NCBI RefSeq assembly: GCF_947242115.1
Contig: NC_074717.1
Span: forward strand, 34,512,201-34,576,200
Origin: Biomphalaria glabrata
Taxonomy: Eukaryota > Mollusca > Gastropoda > Planorbidae
Direction of reading: 5' to 3'
DNA: 64,000 nt
Made by a program: the position numbers and the translations under genes. This document shows positions 22,971 to 33,999 of the stretch, piece by piece (the first letter of the stretch is position 1; each line of letters starts with the position of its first letter). The notes under the pieces were generated by a model. The model was not told where the DNA came from, did not search any database, and was given only the letters and a program-made list of their open reading frames with translations.

Positions 22971-24622
22971 TAACTTTGTGAAAGTTTGTGTGTTTGTGTG
23001 TAAGTGTGACAGGTATCTTTGCATTTTTCGAAGTACACTTTTGCAATGTAAATAAATGCTATATTTTGCAATTATTTATTTTACCTTATTATGATTTTTG
23101 CTTATTTGTGTTTTTAAGATATCTAAAGTGCTTCCTGCAAAATGACTGAAAAACTATGATAACATTAAAACAAAAAAAATATGTTGGCTCTTTATATTTT
23201 ACGATATCTACAGTATTTCATTCAAAATGACTAAAATAATTTTTTTTCTGCGCTTTTTTCTCACATCAATGGCTAAATTTCTAGAAAAATCATGAGCACC
23301 TTTTAGAACCCTATCAACCTAGGTGTTCAATTCCCATGAATTTGTAAGCTGATTAGAGAAATTGTACAACGATTGAATAGCTCATTTTTTTTTTAAAGTT
23401 TCTCTATTCAGCTTGCAAAATCTTCAATGGGTCAAAAAAAAGACCAAAATCTTTTAAAATCTGTGTGGGTGGACACGGTTCTCGAAAAAGGATCTAACGA
23501 TGTTTCTGAAGGAGAAGAAATTTCAGATCAGATCCTCATCATCACCATCATCATTATTATAATCATCAATGTTAATTTGCTCAAAGCTTTAAAAGGCTTA
23601 ACATATAGAAACTTTCTTATTTGACTCATATGATATGGCATAATTTTGATATTCCAACTCAGGTCAATAAAGATTTGTCTTTCTGACCTTTCAAAACACA
23701 CTTTAGACCCTGGAGTAATTCAGAATAAATTTCTTTACGAAACAAATAAACAATTCATAAGACACATATATTTTTTTATTTGTTTCTCTTATTTTTCTAA
23801 AATTAGATCTCATCAAAGTAATACGTAACACTTATTTCAATTTTACAAATCTGTATCTATATTGTTCAGTATACGTATCTAAAAAAAGGGCAAAATAAAT
23901 GCATTAAAAACTAATTATATATATATAGTAATCCAAGAATACAATGAAAACAAGAAACAAAATAAGCAGATATCATTAGCTTTGGCATCTAGGAATGATT
24001 AGCTATAGGCCTATGTGTTCTAGGACATTTGAAATGAATTTCTACCTAGACTTTTAGAGAGTCTTGAAGTTATTTTTCTAATTTGATTAATTTTGTGTGT
24101 GTAATGACACATATAAAATTTTTTAACATCTTTTTAAAGTCAAAAATAGCTTTGAGTCCCTATATCAAATTGTTAGTTACAGTTTTTGAATGTTTTAGAT
24201 TTATTTATTTTTTTTCACCTTGAAATAATAAGGGACTATATGTCTATTTTAAAAGTGAAAAAGATTAAAAACATAATGAAAAAGATGTTAGCGAAATTAA
24301 GTGAATATTTAGATCAATATTTCGTAACGCTTTGAAAAAAATGGCCAGCTGTGCTAGGGCTTTGCTGATTGGATGAAGTGAATTGAATTCTGTTATTGGT
24401 AATATGTACAACAGAAAAAAAAAAGCATGAATGAACGTGCCAGGTAGATAAAAATGGGAAATATGATGCCAGGAAGAACGATTGTGAGTTGACAATATTC
24501 ATAAAGTGGGTTTTTGGGCTGTTTAATTTTTAGATGTAGAACAGTGTCTGGGTAGAAAAACATCTTGAGTTTTGTGTTTTATTTAATGTGGTGTTCAATT
24601 TTATATGTCGTATTAAAATACA
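22971..24622. other. No gene seen
   Basis: 1.65 kb of AT-rich sequence with an (ATC)n-like run near 23537-23570. Short frames show no domain. Confidence 0.5.
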
Positions 24623-24958
24623 CTAGTCGACCGGCGGCGTAACATACGCCGCTATTTAGCTGAGCCGTGCTCTCTGTCGCCTCTATAGTTACTACAGAGT
24701 AGATTACTTGTCCCCCCCCCCTCTCTTTTTTCGCCGCAACGTGAGGTAGAAATAAAAAAGTGATCTTTCTTGGTCACAACGGTGCGGCCCTGCTATTTAA
24801 AGAGGTCGAAAACTACTTGTTCTTTCCATCCCCTCTTTTTTTTCGTGGCGTAACGCTAGTTCGTCCGACTTGCAGAAATAAAAGAGTGATCTTTCCTTTA
24901 CTTCATGCTTGCGTGTCCAAACTCTTGAGCCATGATGAGAATTATATATATATATAGA
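24623..24958 (-). mobile_element. Small non-autonomous Helitron, complete
   Basis: Read on the minus strand it starts TCTATATATATATATAATTC and ends with a perfect hairpin, GCGGCGTA-TGT-TACGCCGC, then CGGTCGACTAG. These are the 5' TC, the 3' hairpin a few bases before the end, and the CTAG terminus of Helitrons. It lies between host A and T (minus-strand A before TC, T after CTAG), with no target duplication, as expected. At 336 bp it has no Rep/helicase gene. Related ends lie at 27631, 49022 and 60126. Confidence 0.88.
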
Positions 24959-25345
24959 TTGTTAAAACAAAATGTTCTGTATTTATCCATTATCAACTTT
25001 ATAATACAGATGTCTTTTGTCCTTTAATGTTTATAAAGAGAGATTTCATTTTTTTATGTAATTAATTTTCATCATTATTTCTACAACTATCGGCGAATTT
25101 AATTTTCCCCGGAAAGTGCAGCATTTATTCAAAGCATTTCAATTTGATTTCAATAATACATTTCACAATATGTTGACCTATATAAATATGAATACATAGA
25201 TTACCAGCACTGGACCTCAGTCGCCAAAACGAACGGTCACATGACATTGACAATACAACGAAAAAACAAACTGACACGTCATAACCATTGTTAATTCATA
25301 TTAGTTCTTTAGTTGTATAAAAGAGATAGCGAAGCATTGTTGTTT
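24959..25345. other. No gene seen; 3' flank of gene 2
   Basis: AT-rich. ATTAAA (minus) occurs at 25347-25352 and again at 25355-25360, within 30 bases of the gene 2 stop, and may serve for polyadenylation. Confidence 0.45.
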
Positions 25346-25375
25346 GTTTAATTGTTTAATGAGGTCCAATGGGTT

Positions 25376-25987
25376 TTAAGGCAGTGTCGTTACTGTTTTT
25401 TTCAATAGCAAAACAAGGGAAGATAACACTAGAGATAAAGCTCCAACAGAAAGAGAAGTCGCCCCACAAACAGCTTGTCTCAGCCTGTCGTACTCGCTCT
25501 GGGTACAGCCACTGTCTACTACGCTGCACGACTGTACAGAGAAACCGGAACTTGAATATTGCACTCCTTCACAATAGTTCGTAGACGTGACCAAACTAAT
25601 AACCGCCGCGTTGTTGCCTACACAATGTCCAAAACTGGATCGACATTGTCTACTAGTTGATACAAGAGCGATCCCAAAGTTTTCGGTACTATCTAGAGCA
25701 GTTGTTGAATTTGTTCCACAAGCAGCATTTCTAACTCTGAAGTACTCACTCAGGGTACAGTAACTGTTTCCAAGCATACAATGCACAAAAATAAAATTGT
25801 GTCCTGTGTATCTAATGGCATCACAATTTTTTGTTTGATTGTAATTATTTTTTGCTACCACTCGACAATTTACAAAATCAGATTTACATTGCTGATTTAA
25901 AGATGCAAGCACGGTGTCTACATCTTCAGAAACAACTTGACCCAACAATCCCAGGACAAATGCAACAGAGAGCATTCTTTGAGTCAT
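25376..25987 (-). CDS. Two-domain cysteine-rich secreted/GPI-anchored-like protein (gene 2)
   Basis: A 203-residue protein of unknown function in one exon. A signal peptide (residues 1-20, core 'VAFVLGLLGQVVS') nearly equals that of the giant gene ('LVLGLLGKVVS'). Domain A has Cys 34, 41, 55, 70, 77, 90 and domain B has Cys 115, 122, 139, 154, 161, 174. The A-B linker 'GTNSTTALDSTEN' also matches the giant gene, so this looks like its unexpanded ancestor type. The tail goes 'GATSLSVGALSLVLSS' to 'LLLKK', then adds 'TVTTLP'. A run of seven A encodes the KK; with six A the protein would stop one residue later (KKQ-stop), so the extra residues may come from a one-base slip. The ATG at 25987 is 6 bases from a strong splice acceptor (pyrimidine tract then ttttag at 25994). 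Confidence 0.9.
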   Translation of the reverse strand: MTQRMLSVAFVLGLLGQVVSEDVDTVLASLNQQCKSDFVNCRVVAKNNYNQTKNCDAIRYTGHNFIFVHCMLGNSYCTLSEYFRVRNAACGTNSTTALDSTENFGIALVSTSRQCRSSFGHCVGNNAAVISLVTSTNYCEGVQYSSSGFSVQSCSVVDSGCTQSEYDRLRQAVCGATSLSVGALSLVLSSLVLLLKKTVTTLP

Positions 25988-25993
25988 GTTTGT

Positions 25994-26018
25994 CTAAAAT
26001 GATGAGAAAAAAGAAAAG
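25994..26018 (-). promoter_or_regulatory. Predicted 3' splice acceptor before gene 2 start
   Basis: On the minus strand a pyrimidine-rich stretch (ttttcttttttctcatc) leads to attttag, ending 6 bases before the ATG. This makes a spliced 5' leader likely. Confidence 0.6.
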
Positions 26019-26174
26019 GAAGTAAAATAATTTCGAAATGTTCATACAATACTATCATAAGCTTTGTGTCATTTACATTGGAGTAAACTCAAAGTAATTT
26101 TTTTAATGTAAATTAATTTAAATTTGGTCACTAAAATCAAATCCATAGCACCTGTACAATATATTAATTTTTTA

Positions 26175-26500
26175 ATTTAAGAGCACCTGGCCAAATAATA
26201 AATGTTTAAATTAAGAACGTGTGGCCAAATAAATGTTAAAATTAAGATTATCTGGCCAAATAATGTTTAAATTAAGAGTAACTGGCCAAATTGTATTTAA
26301 ATTAGGAGTACCTGGCCAAATAATAGATGTTTAACTTAAGAGTTCCTGGCCTAATAATGTTTAAATTCAGAGTACCTGGCCAAATAGTGCTTAAATTAAG
26401 AACACCTGGCCAAATAAGGTTTAAATTAAGAACACCTGACCGAAAAATAGATTTTAAGAATGAATGTATAAAGTAAGAGCACCTGGCCAAAGAAAATTGT
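26175..26500. repeat. 30-bp degenerate tandem repeat, about 11 copies
   Basis: The unit approximates tttaaattaagagtacctgg plus ccaaataatg. It lies about 180 bases upstream of gene 2's splice acceptor, so probably in its first intron. Confidence 0.85.
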
Positions 26501-26689
26501 CAAATAGTGATGATTGCAGCCTAAGTTGTAAGATAAAATGAAATTGAATCATCTCTCCCTCTCCTCTCTCTCTCTCTCCCACACACACATACAATGCCAA
26601 TATGAATAGAACACTTTTGTTTTTGTTTATTTATTTGTTTTCTATTTTCTTCTTCTCTCTCGGAACATGTTAGGCCAGGGCAGTTTGGG

Positions 26690-27170
26690 TGGGGGGGGGG
26701 GATATTTTTCTCCCCTCTTCCTCGCAAAAAAAAACGTGTATGCGTGCGAGTGTGTACATAATTAATCTTTATTACACTCTGACCCTTCATTCTTTCGGAA
26801 GACTTTTATTATACTCTAGAATAGGTTCTTTCTGGTGTTACTGGAAAACTTTGAAGACAGCAAAGGGGGTCTGGGGGAGCAATGTAAGCTCCCCCCAGGG
26901 CCAAGCACTATTTCCGGTATTGAAAGCCAACAAAATGCATATTCTGAGGTATCTCTCCTGCTATTCAAAAGTTTTATTTCAAAAAAAGTATGTGCTATTT
27001 TTGCTGACTTAGTTCCCCCTAAGTCGTTCGGCTCATTGGGCGGCAAGCTGCTCCCACAAAAATCTGGCATTAGCAATGCCTGAAGCCTCTTCCCACCCCT
27101 TCTGAGGACCTCCATGAAAATGTAGCGCCAAGTTGTACTAGGATGTCCCTGTTTGCTCTTTCCTCGTAAT
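26690..27170 (-). mobile_element. LINE-A 3' end and 3' UTR
   Basis: From 27170 leftward the minus strand gives the last codons of LINE-A ('GHPSTTW', then aggcttcaggcattgc) and the 3' UTR block with gatacctcagaatatgcatt and gaaagaatgaagggtcag. The same UTR follows LINE-A at 37240-37610 and stands alone at 46240-46570. 5'-truncated. Confidence 0.78.
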
Positions 27171-27199
27171 TCTTAATTAGTTTGAAGCGCGAGAAGCTT

Positions 27200-27631
27200 C
27201 TTTTACAAGATTACACAATTACGGCTAATGCATAATGCCGTTTTTATTTATAGCACGAAGAATTGTCGTTTTCCATATTGAATGACACCCCAAAATGAAC
27301 AATTTTTGTCTATATATTTCATGAGATTTGTATGAGTTTTCAGAAGATTTTAATAATTTCCGGATATTTCCAGGACTTTTTAGTATATTTTGCAATTTCA
27401 GAAGATTTCCAGGAGCTCCTGGTAAATCGACAGGAGGCCGCGAGAAATCTGTTATAAGTTATACAATGGTTTAATTTAATAATTTATACACCTAGAATTA
27501 GCGCGGGTCCTATGAAAGTGAGGGGCCCACAATCAGCGGCCCACTGCGGTCGCATATTTGCGGAGCCCACTGCGGTCACCTAAGGCCGGCCCTGCAAAAT
27601 AGCTACGTATGCTACGCCACCGATCGACTAG
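27200..27631 (+). mobile_element. Composite: hAT MITE joined to Helitron 3' end
   Basis: Positions up to 27594 are the reverse complement of the MITE family seen clean at 40241-40662, ending ggccggccctg. Next comes caaaatagctacg, a decayed hairpin, and CGATCGACTAG followed by T at 27632, the Helitron 3' terminus. The same junction, CAAAATAG next to the MITE end, occurs in the copy at 49022-49370. Confidence 0.72.
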
Positions 27632-28285
27632 TAACTTAAACAAATAATAATTTTACGACTAAAGAAACACATTCAACTCTATTTAAGTGAACCTTAGATG
27701 TTCAAATCCTACTTTTTAAAAGCCCTGGACAGAAACTCTTCTCTTTTGAAAAGTACTTGTTTGTTACATACGTCGAGAAAGTGTGGATTCCCAGGCCGAG
27801 ACGGAGAATCGGCAAATCTGAAGCAGACGAAAAGAACAATTTCCTCTTCCTCCCCGTTGCTGGGCCACCTTGAGCCTGAGCTGAGCGAAATATGATCCAA
27901 CCCTAACCCTATCCTGCACTGCGCTACAAGAGCTCAGGCCTAGGTAGTCTCCACCACAGGGAGGCGCTGTTTTGGTTTATGAGTCTGCTGTGGCGTTACC
28001 ACCACACCTATGCAAACTCTGTACCCACTGCATTGGTTTATATTCTGAGATGGCAGAGATGCAGGTATTCGATATAAGGAAGTCATGGTCATAGTACAGG
28101 TTTCGAGACCATGATAATCTGTGTCGCCCTCACCTGTCCATCGCAGAGTCAAGTATTATTTGAAATGAATAATTACAATGAAACAAATGCAAATACAAAA
28201 GTAATACATGGCAAATTGGGAAACTTAAAAAATATGTTATAATCTCCTGGTTAATAAAATGTCCTCTTCACTGAGTGAGCTGAAT
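27632..28285. other. No gene recognised
   Basis: Mixed sequence with a 65-residue plus-strand frame (27698-27895) and a 70-residue minus-strand frame (27940-28152). Neither shows a known domain or a start and splice context. GC content is slightly higher than its surroundings, so it could be an old element fragment. Confidence 0.35.
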
Positions 28286-28289
28286 GCAT

Positions 28290-28520
28290 AAGACACACGG
28301 GATGTGCGGCAGAGAGGCTAAGTACGCTTGAACTTGGCTACATATGAACGGGGCTCGAGGTTCGACACCCGACTCGAGTAGAGTTGTGTTTACTAAGAGT
28401 TTAAAGGCAGCACGGAAAAGCTCCTAGATACCCCCCTGCCCCCGACTGGTCCACAAATGAGAATGGACCATGGTGCTCTGAGCATGCTATAAGCATCAAA
28501 GTTGCGCTATTAAAAAAAAA
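28290..28520 (+). mobile_element. Second tRNA-derived SINE family
   Basis: The head gcggcagagaggctaagtac (A-box-like) and ggttcgacacccgac (B-box-like) lead to a body with gcagcacggaaaagctcc, accatggtgctctgagc and a final A-run. It is unlike the SINE at 28774-29037 in both head and body. Confidence 0.65.
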
Positions 28521-28639
28521 ATTAAAGACAAAACAAGGTTACAAAAGACAGTTTGTATGGAAACACAAACTCAAAATCGGCCCCCGAAGTGGTCCACCCA
28601 GGCAGGCTTCTTTATTTTCAGAAAGAACATCCGAATGAA

Positions 28640-28745
28640 ATTATATCAAAGACAAATGAGAGATAAGAATGGAGAAAGAAGGTTAACAGATCTTGTGTAG
28701 TGCCCCAACGGTCCCGCAGATCAAAGGATAAGTGAAAGTGAATGT
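28640..28745 (+). mobile_element. LINE-C 3' end
   Basis: It ends ttgtgtagtgccccaacggt, then aaaggataagtgaaagtg, matching the 3' ends at 32036-32085 and 48435-48475. Truncated. Confidence 0.6.
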
Positions 28746-28773
28746 AAAGTTAGATGTGAACCTGGCCTAACTA

Positions 28774-29037
28774 GTTCCCCTTTCAGACCTTGTGGTCTAT
28801 AGGGCAGATGATGTAAAGTTCATCTGTTTTTGTGGCCTACGATTAACGAGGGTGACGAACAACCGCCTTTACATTTCCCCTAACCCCAACTAATGTCAGG
28901 TACCCATTACATCTGAGTGGACTCAGAGGCGCCCAAAGATTCCAAAGTTGAAAATCCCAGTCTTCACCAGGATTCGAAACCGGGACCCCCGGTTCGGAAG
29001 CCAAGCGCTTTACCGCTCAGCCACCGTGCCATCCCTG
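28774..29037 (-). mobile_element. tRNA-derived SINE, nearly full length
   Basis: On the minus strand it begins at about 29032 with a tRNA-like head: ggtggctgagcggtaaagcg (A box), ccccggtttcgaatcctgg around the B box, then tgaagactgggattttc. The body ends ctgaaaggggaactagt. It is the best reference for the other copies in this window. Confidence 0.88.
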
Positions 29038-29249
29038 GCCTAACTAATGTCTTATAATTGATCTAATTGTTTTGAAAATTTTCAATCTCTTATTCGAATC
29101 CTTAAAAGAATATTATCCCCGCAATAAATAAAAGTTCAGGAAAATGTAGTTTACAAGATTACTATTCTTTTTAAATTAGGTCCAACTTATAATGCATACT
29201 AATTAGCTTTTTCTCTTTAAAAAACTGCTTGCATAACTGATTTTAAAAA

Positions 29250-29440
29250 TTAGATTTTTCGCTTTCAGAAAAAAAAAAGTAGCCGTTGCATCAGAACTTT
29301 GAATGGTCTAAAATATTGTGATGTCGGATTTTCAATATCTTTTCTAGTTTACGAGATCTAAACGGGACGGACGGACAGACGGACAGACATTTCGCACAAA
29401 ACTAATAGCGTCTTTTCCCCTTTCGGGGATCGCTAAAAAT
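29250..29440 (+). repeat. Dispersed repeat end with GACGGACAGACGG motif
   Basis: A block ending gacggacagacggacagaca, then ttcgcacaaaactaatagc and cccctttcggggatcgc. The text is typical of an interspersed snail repeat. Family not named, no other copy in this window. Confidence 0.4.
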
Positions 29441-30515
29441 CAGATTACATAATGCTAGAGTAAATGTTCTGAGGTTTAAAGTAACCCCGTCAATGTGATC
29501 TCCTCTTCTACACATAAACACACACAAAATTGATGTTTTAGAGCAAGATAATTAATTTCTGTATTCATCAACATTATTTTAACTAGTTTAAAATGAAATC
29601 CAGCGAACCTGGTATGAAAATACTTTGATCCTTGACGATAGAGAATCTAGTCAAACAAGGTACGTATGTGTCTTTCTCGTGGATTCGCTCAGATTTATGA
29701 ACACTTTTTTGAGTGTCACGTGATATTTTACATCCTCAATATGTCATCATTCAAGCCGCGGGGACTTTCCAAGAAAGACTCATTTTCTTTGTTGACCCTG
29801 CTTTTTAGATTTGAGTTATTTTGAAAATATGGGTGCTGTTATACAGATGTAAAAGAAAACCAATTGGAACAAAAAACATTGGAAAGTAACACATTTTACA
29901 AATAATTTTAGTGAAACAAAATAGGAGAATTTATTTTTTTACATAAACTCGTATGCGTCCCATGAGAGTTTTTTTTCCCTCCGTGCAATTAGAGTGCAGC
30001 TTTAGTAAACTTTTTTTTTTTCAGATTTGATAAATTTTAGTAGTTATATTTCTACGGTCATGCATGCAAAATTTGCCATTAAAACTTGACTGCGATTACA
30101 CCGACTAGAAATGACCTTGACACCTCACGAATTTCTGCTCATCATCTGCTTGAATATGACAGAGTTATCGGCCATTAGAATAAAAATAGACTCTTGACAG
30201 TAGAGTTCCTGCTAACGAGTAGATGCCATAAACTTTTTATTAAAACTTATTTTTTAAATATGCAAAATGTATGTTCAGATGATAAGCTTACTATTTAAAA
30301 AAAAAAAACTTCACCTTCACATGTCACTTAGTCATGAACCATTGGGCCACCACACATGATCTGTCCACAATCTTTCTCCATTATCTCTGTATACGTGCAC
30401 GTTACATAAATTATTTCCGGTATTGTATAGAATCGTCGCGCCTTCTGTACTTAGACTATACAATTTTAGTTGGGTTTTTTTTTAGTTTTTTTGGAGAAAT
30501 TTCTATTTTTATAAC
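29441..30515. other. No gene seen
   Basis: 1.1 kb of AT-rich sequence with poly-T and poly-A runs and no recognisable feature. Confidence 0.5.
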
Positions 30516-31000
30516 AAAGTTTAAATTAAGTCACTCTGTCTGTCTGTCAGTCTGTCTGGTGAAACGTGTGTACAGGTTATTTCTCCCAGACCGTTCAAGC
30601 TGAAACTTCGCACAAGTATTCAATGACAAGATTCAATAAATAAAAGGAACTGATTGAGGAGTTCTTACTAATAATTCATTATTCTGTCTAATAGCAACAG
30701 GTGGTAACTAAAACTTCAGTATTCACAGATGTGTCTAAATGTGTTGGGTTTAGTCCCTTTAAATAATTGAGACCGCTATTTTTTCCCTTACGCATTTTCA
30801 GATCAAGTTGACACTTTAAACACGTATTTATTGCGCCTAACAAAACATGAATCAATAAACAAAAATTTGCAATTAGTTAATTAATTTTTGGTTATTAATT
30901 ATATTGTTTGATATCGAATAAGGGAAATAACATGTACATTATTGGTAGATATAGCTCTAAGGACGGAGTTCTTCCCCTTTAGATAATTTGTTTTGTTTTG
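30516..31000 (+). repeat. DR1 dispersed repeat, longest copy
   Basis: Ordered blocks: aattaagtcactctgtctgt, acaggttatttctcccag, aagctgaaacttcgcacaag, aattagttaattaattt, aagggaaataacatgtacat, ctaaggacggagttcttccc. The opening block resembles the unit of the 47-bp minisatellite at 50553-51990. Confidence 0.65.
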
Positions 31001-31286
31001 TTGCTGGGTTTTTTTTTTTGATGATTTTTTAAAATATATTTTGCTTGTTTAACTTCAAATTAAACAAAAATTTCTTTTTTTTTTTTTTAAAGTAGTTGCT
31101 ACACGTACTTGAACCTATTAAAGAATACAGTTAATCTGGATTGATATAACAAAGAAAACATCGAAAGTGTACATCTGCCCAGAGTTATTGTATCCATTAC
31201 TTTGGATCAGTCTTGTTGTTTAAACCAGTTCCCACTTTATGAGGCTAATGATGGTCTATCATTTATAAACCAACACTGAGCGAGAT

Positions 31287-31565
31287 GTGAGGACAACAGA
31301 CAATAATGAAAGTATGTTGGTGGAAATTGCGAAAAGATCGGACAGCCTGGAGCTGAATCTGGCCGAGAGCAATAAGAATGAAGCGTACATAGACAAGAAA
31401 ATGAAAGAAAACTGCTTTATCAGCCCTAAATCAGGTGCATTCACATGCACTAACTGTGATCAACATTGCTGCTCCAGAATTGGCTTGTTAATTCTGCCTG
31501 AAGTCACGAAGAAAGCAAAACTAGTTTTTACTCTGGGCACATAAGTGCATCGATTGTCTCTCGAG
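31287..31565 (+). mobile_element. LINE-B C-terminal tail
   Basis: It encodes 'LNLAESNKNEAYIDKKMK', then 'CTNCDQHCCSRIGL' and, past a stop, 'VHRLSLETEKSH'. This is the same tail as at 9740-10035. Confidence 0.6.
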
Positions 31566-32085
31566 ACAGAAAAGAGCCATATTAGTTTGTTGGTGACTTT
31601 GTCCACAGCAGCATTCGCAAAACTCAAAACAATATGGAAAGACAAAGGTATAGCCCTGGACACTAAAATCCGACTGATGCGCTCCCTGTCATGGCCACAT
31701 TCTTATATCCATGGGATTCTTCGACGCTGACTGCAAATCCTAGCTTATGGAGTTAAGATGCTACAGAAAGATCCTAAATACAGTGACCGCATCTCAAAAG
31801 AAGAGATAGAGACACGCTTAGTAAAGGGATTTGACCCCAGGAATACTGTCAACACCGGAAACTAACTTCTATTGTCATATAAGTTCCTCAGCGCTCGCAA
31901 AGACTTTCCTTCAGGGAACAGTATCAGGAAAAAGAAAGAGAGGCAGACAGAGAAAGCGATGGGAAGACAACATAAAAGAATAAACGGGTTTGCCATGAAA
32001 GAGATTCTATCCAGAGTGGAGAAAGGTTGTCAAGATATTTTGTGTGGTGCCCCAACGATCCATAGGAATAAGGGATAAGTTGAAG
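31566..32085 (+). mobile_element. LINE-C 3' portion
   Basis: Readable pieces are 'AKLKTIWKDKGIALDTKIRL', 'MRSLSWPHSY', 'KKKERQTEKAMGRQHKRING' and 'CGAPTIHRNKG' before the stop. This is the end of RT plus the C-terminal tail of a LINE, with several stops and frame changes. Confidence 0.7.
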
Positions 32086-32860
32086 GAATGTGAACAAGTG
32101 TCCGTCTCGAGTGTTCTCTTAACATACAATTGCAGTTCCGAATCTAAGGCAATGGGTCAACTCAGAGCCTTACCCTACACTAATTCTAAATATACTAAAT
32201 ATGCATTTTTAACTAGAATTACATATTTCATATGTTTTTAAAGTTGGAAAATTATATTTACTTCACAAGTATTCTATTTATTTCTTTAAAAATGTGGTAT
32301 GATTCTATAGATTATTATTATAATACAATTGATTTTTATTCAAGCTTTCAAAAAAGCGTAGGGGCCTCCACCAAAAATTATGCCCGGGGCCTCCACATAC
32401 TTAAATCCGGCCCTGTATATAAAGCATAAATAGAAATAGCACCACAATAAAGAAAAAAGGACTTCCTGTATTTTTAAAGCCTATTTTCTTTCTTTCTCAC
32501 TAAGTTGACTTTTACAAAAACATTGCCCTACGTCGTTTCCGCTTTATTTATCAAGCCATTACAAATATTGTATTAACAAAAATGGCTGAAAAGTATGAAT
32601 GGGGGAAGGAAGTGAGATTCCGGTCGAAAAAGAAAAAAGCAACAAAGAGTTTCTTACGCAGGTCTAACATTTTTGGTGTAGAAGGGAAAAGGCGGGGGGG
32701 GGGGGAGTGGATAAAAAAAGCGTGTGTGAGTGCATGTGTCGGGTTGTGAGATGTGTGTGTGTGTGGGTGGGCGTTATAAAGCGTGTCTTATAAAACTCTA
32801 TGTCAGAGAAATAACGATGCACAGGGTGAAAAAAAAAAGTTCGGAGATTCCAGAGAGAGA
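32086..32860. other. No gene seen; hAT scrap at about 32340-32415
   Basis: gggcctccaccaaaaattat and cctccacatac, then ccggccctg at 32407-32415, look like a small CAGGGCCGG-type hAT end. The rest has no feature except G-runs near 32693-32707. Confidence 0.4.
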
Positions 32861-32865
32861 GAAGG

Positions 32866-33600
32866 AAAGAGTAACAAAAAAACTAAAACAAATTAATTCC
32901 ACTTATCTTATTCATGGCAAACCAGTAACACAGACTAAAAACGCAAAATACCTAGGTGTTATAATAAATGAAAAACTGTCATGGAATCCACATATTGATG
33001 AAACTATAAAAAAATTCAAACAAAGCATTAGGACTTATTTAAAGAAATTTCTATAAATCAAATAAGAAGATAAAACTAAAATGTTATTTAACCTTGGTTA
33101 GGCCAATAATAGAATATGTATCCTCCGTTTGGGACCCCTCAACTCAAGATAACATTAAGAAACTGGAACAGACACAAAACAGAGCAGTGAGATTCATAAC
33201 AAATGAATATTCACATTTGACTAGAGTAACACCTTTAGTAAAATCACTAAATTTAGAAAGCCTTCAGGACAGAAGACTCAAAAGTAAAGTAGCAATTATA
33301 CATAAAACACTGAACCATAATCTTCAAATACAAAAACAAAATTTAATAAAATACTCTGAAAGACACAAAGATAAATGCACATTCCTCGTCCCATATGCTA
33401 GGACAAATTTATACAAATACTCCTTCTTCCCTAGTGCTATTAGAGCATGGAAAGGGTTGCCTGAGCTAGCCAGGAAAACCAGTGACTATGCATAATTTAA
33501 GTCATTGATTAATATGCATGACTAAATGCATGACGCGTAGGACGTAATCATCTTCTTTTTTGAAGTAACGTCTGTTTATATAAGATAAGAAGATAAGAGA
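32866..33600 (+). mobile_element. CR1-like LINE 3' portion
   Basis: It encodes the RT thumb and tail: 'AKYLGVIINEKLSWNPHIDE', 'LVRPIIEYVSSVWDP', 'NRAVRFITNEYSHLTRV', 'RTNLYKYSFFPSAIRAWKGL'. One frame change separates the first piece (to about 33053) from the rest (from about 33060). The end carries gaagtaacgtctgt and ATAAGATAAG repeats, as CR1/L2 3' ends often do. Related pieces lie at 44310-47050 (-), 45657-45800 and 58975-59110. Confidence 0.85.
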
Positions 33601-33639
33601 AAGAGACCGGGCTATGCCATTACTTTCCAACAGATCCAC

Positions 33640-33995
33640 TCAATTACGAGCTAAAAAGTATGCTAGGGGATCGTTAAAGTGTGAAGGCGTTCAGCATAGA
33701 GTCATAGACACAGCTACCTGGGAGACACATAATGGAGTCATGTGAAAACTGGCGCACAGGTTGCTGAGGAACAGAGAACAACGCTGGCAGAAGAAAAACG
33801 CCAGTGAAAGAAAGCAAGGCCAATGACACTAGCTCTAGCTGGAATAACCTGCCCAGTGTGCCGCAGATCATTCCGGGCTCACATAGGTCTCACCAGCCAC
33901 ATGAGGCGGCACAAAACCACAGTTCAAAGCCCCTACCCCCTGGTTGACAAAAATGGTCATCATCGAAACACGATGAACGAACTATATATCATGGG
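33640..33995 (+). mobile_element. LINE-B C-terminal end with C2H2 finger
   Basis: It encodes 'VAEEQRTTLAEEKRQ', then 'CPVCRRSFRAHIGLTSHMRR', a classical C-x2-C-x12-H-x3-H finger. It is a LINE tail, matching the linker at 22620-22970. The 62-residue frame 33823-34011 is part of it. Confidence 0.7.
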
Positions 33996-33999
33996 CGTA

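Noticed and set aside
28960-29037. tRNA gene
   Set aside because: A and B boxes are present, but the sequence is the head of a SINE found many times here and does not fold as an intact tRNA by eye.
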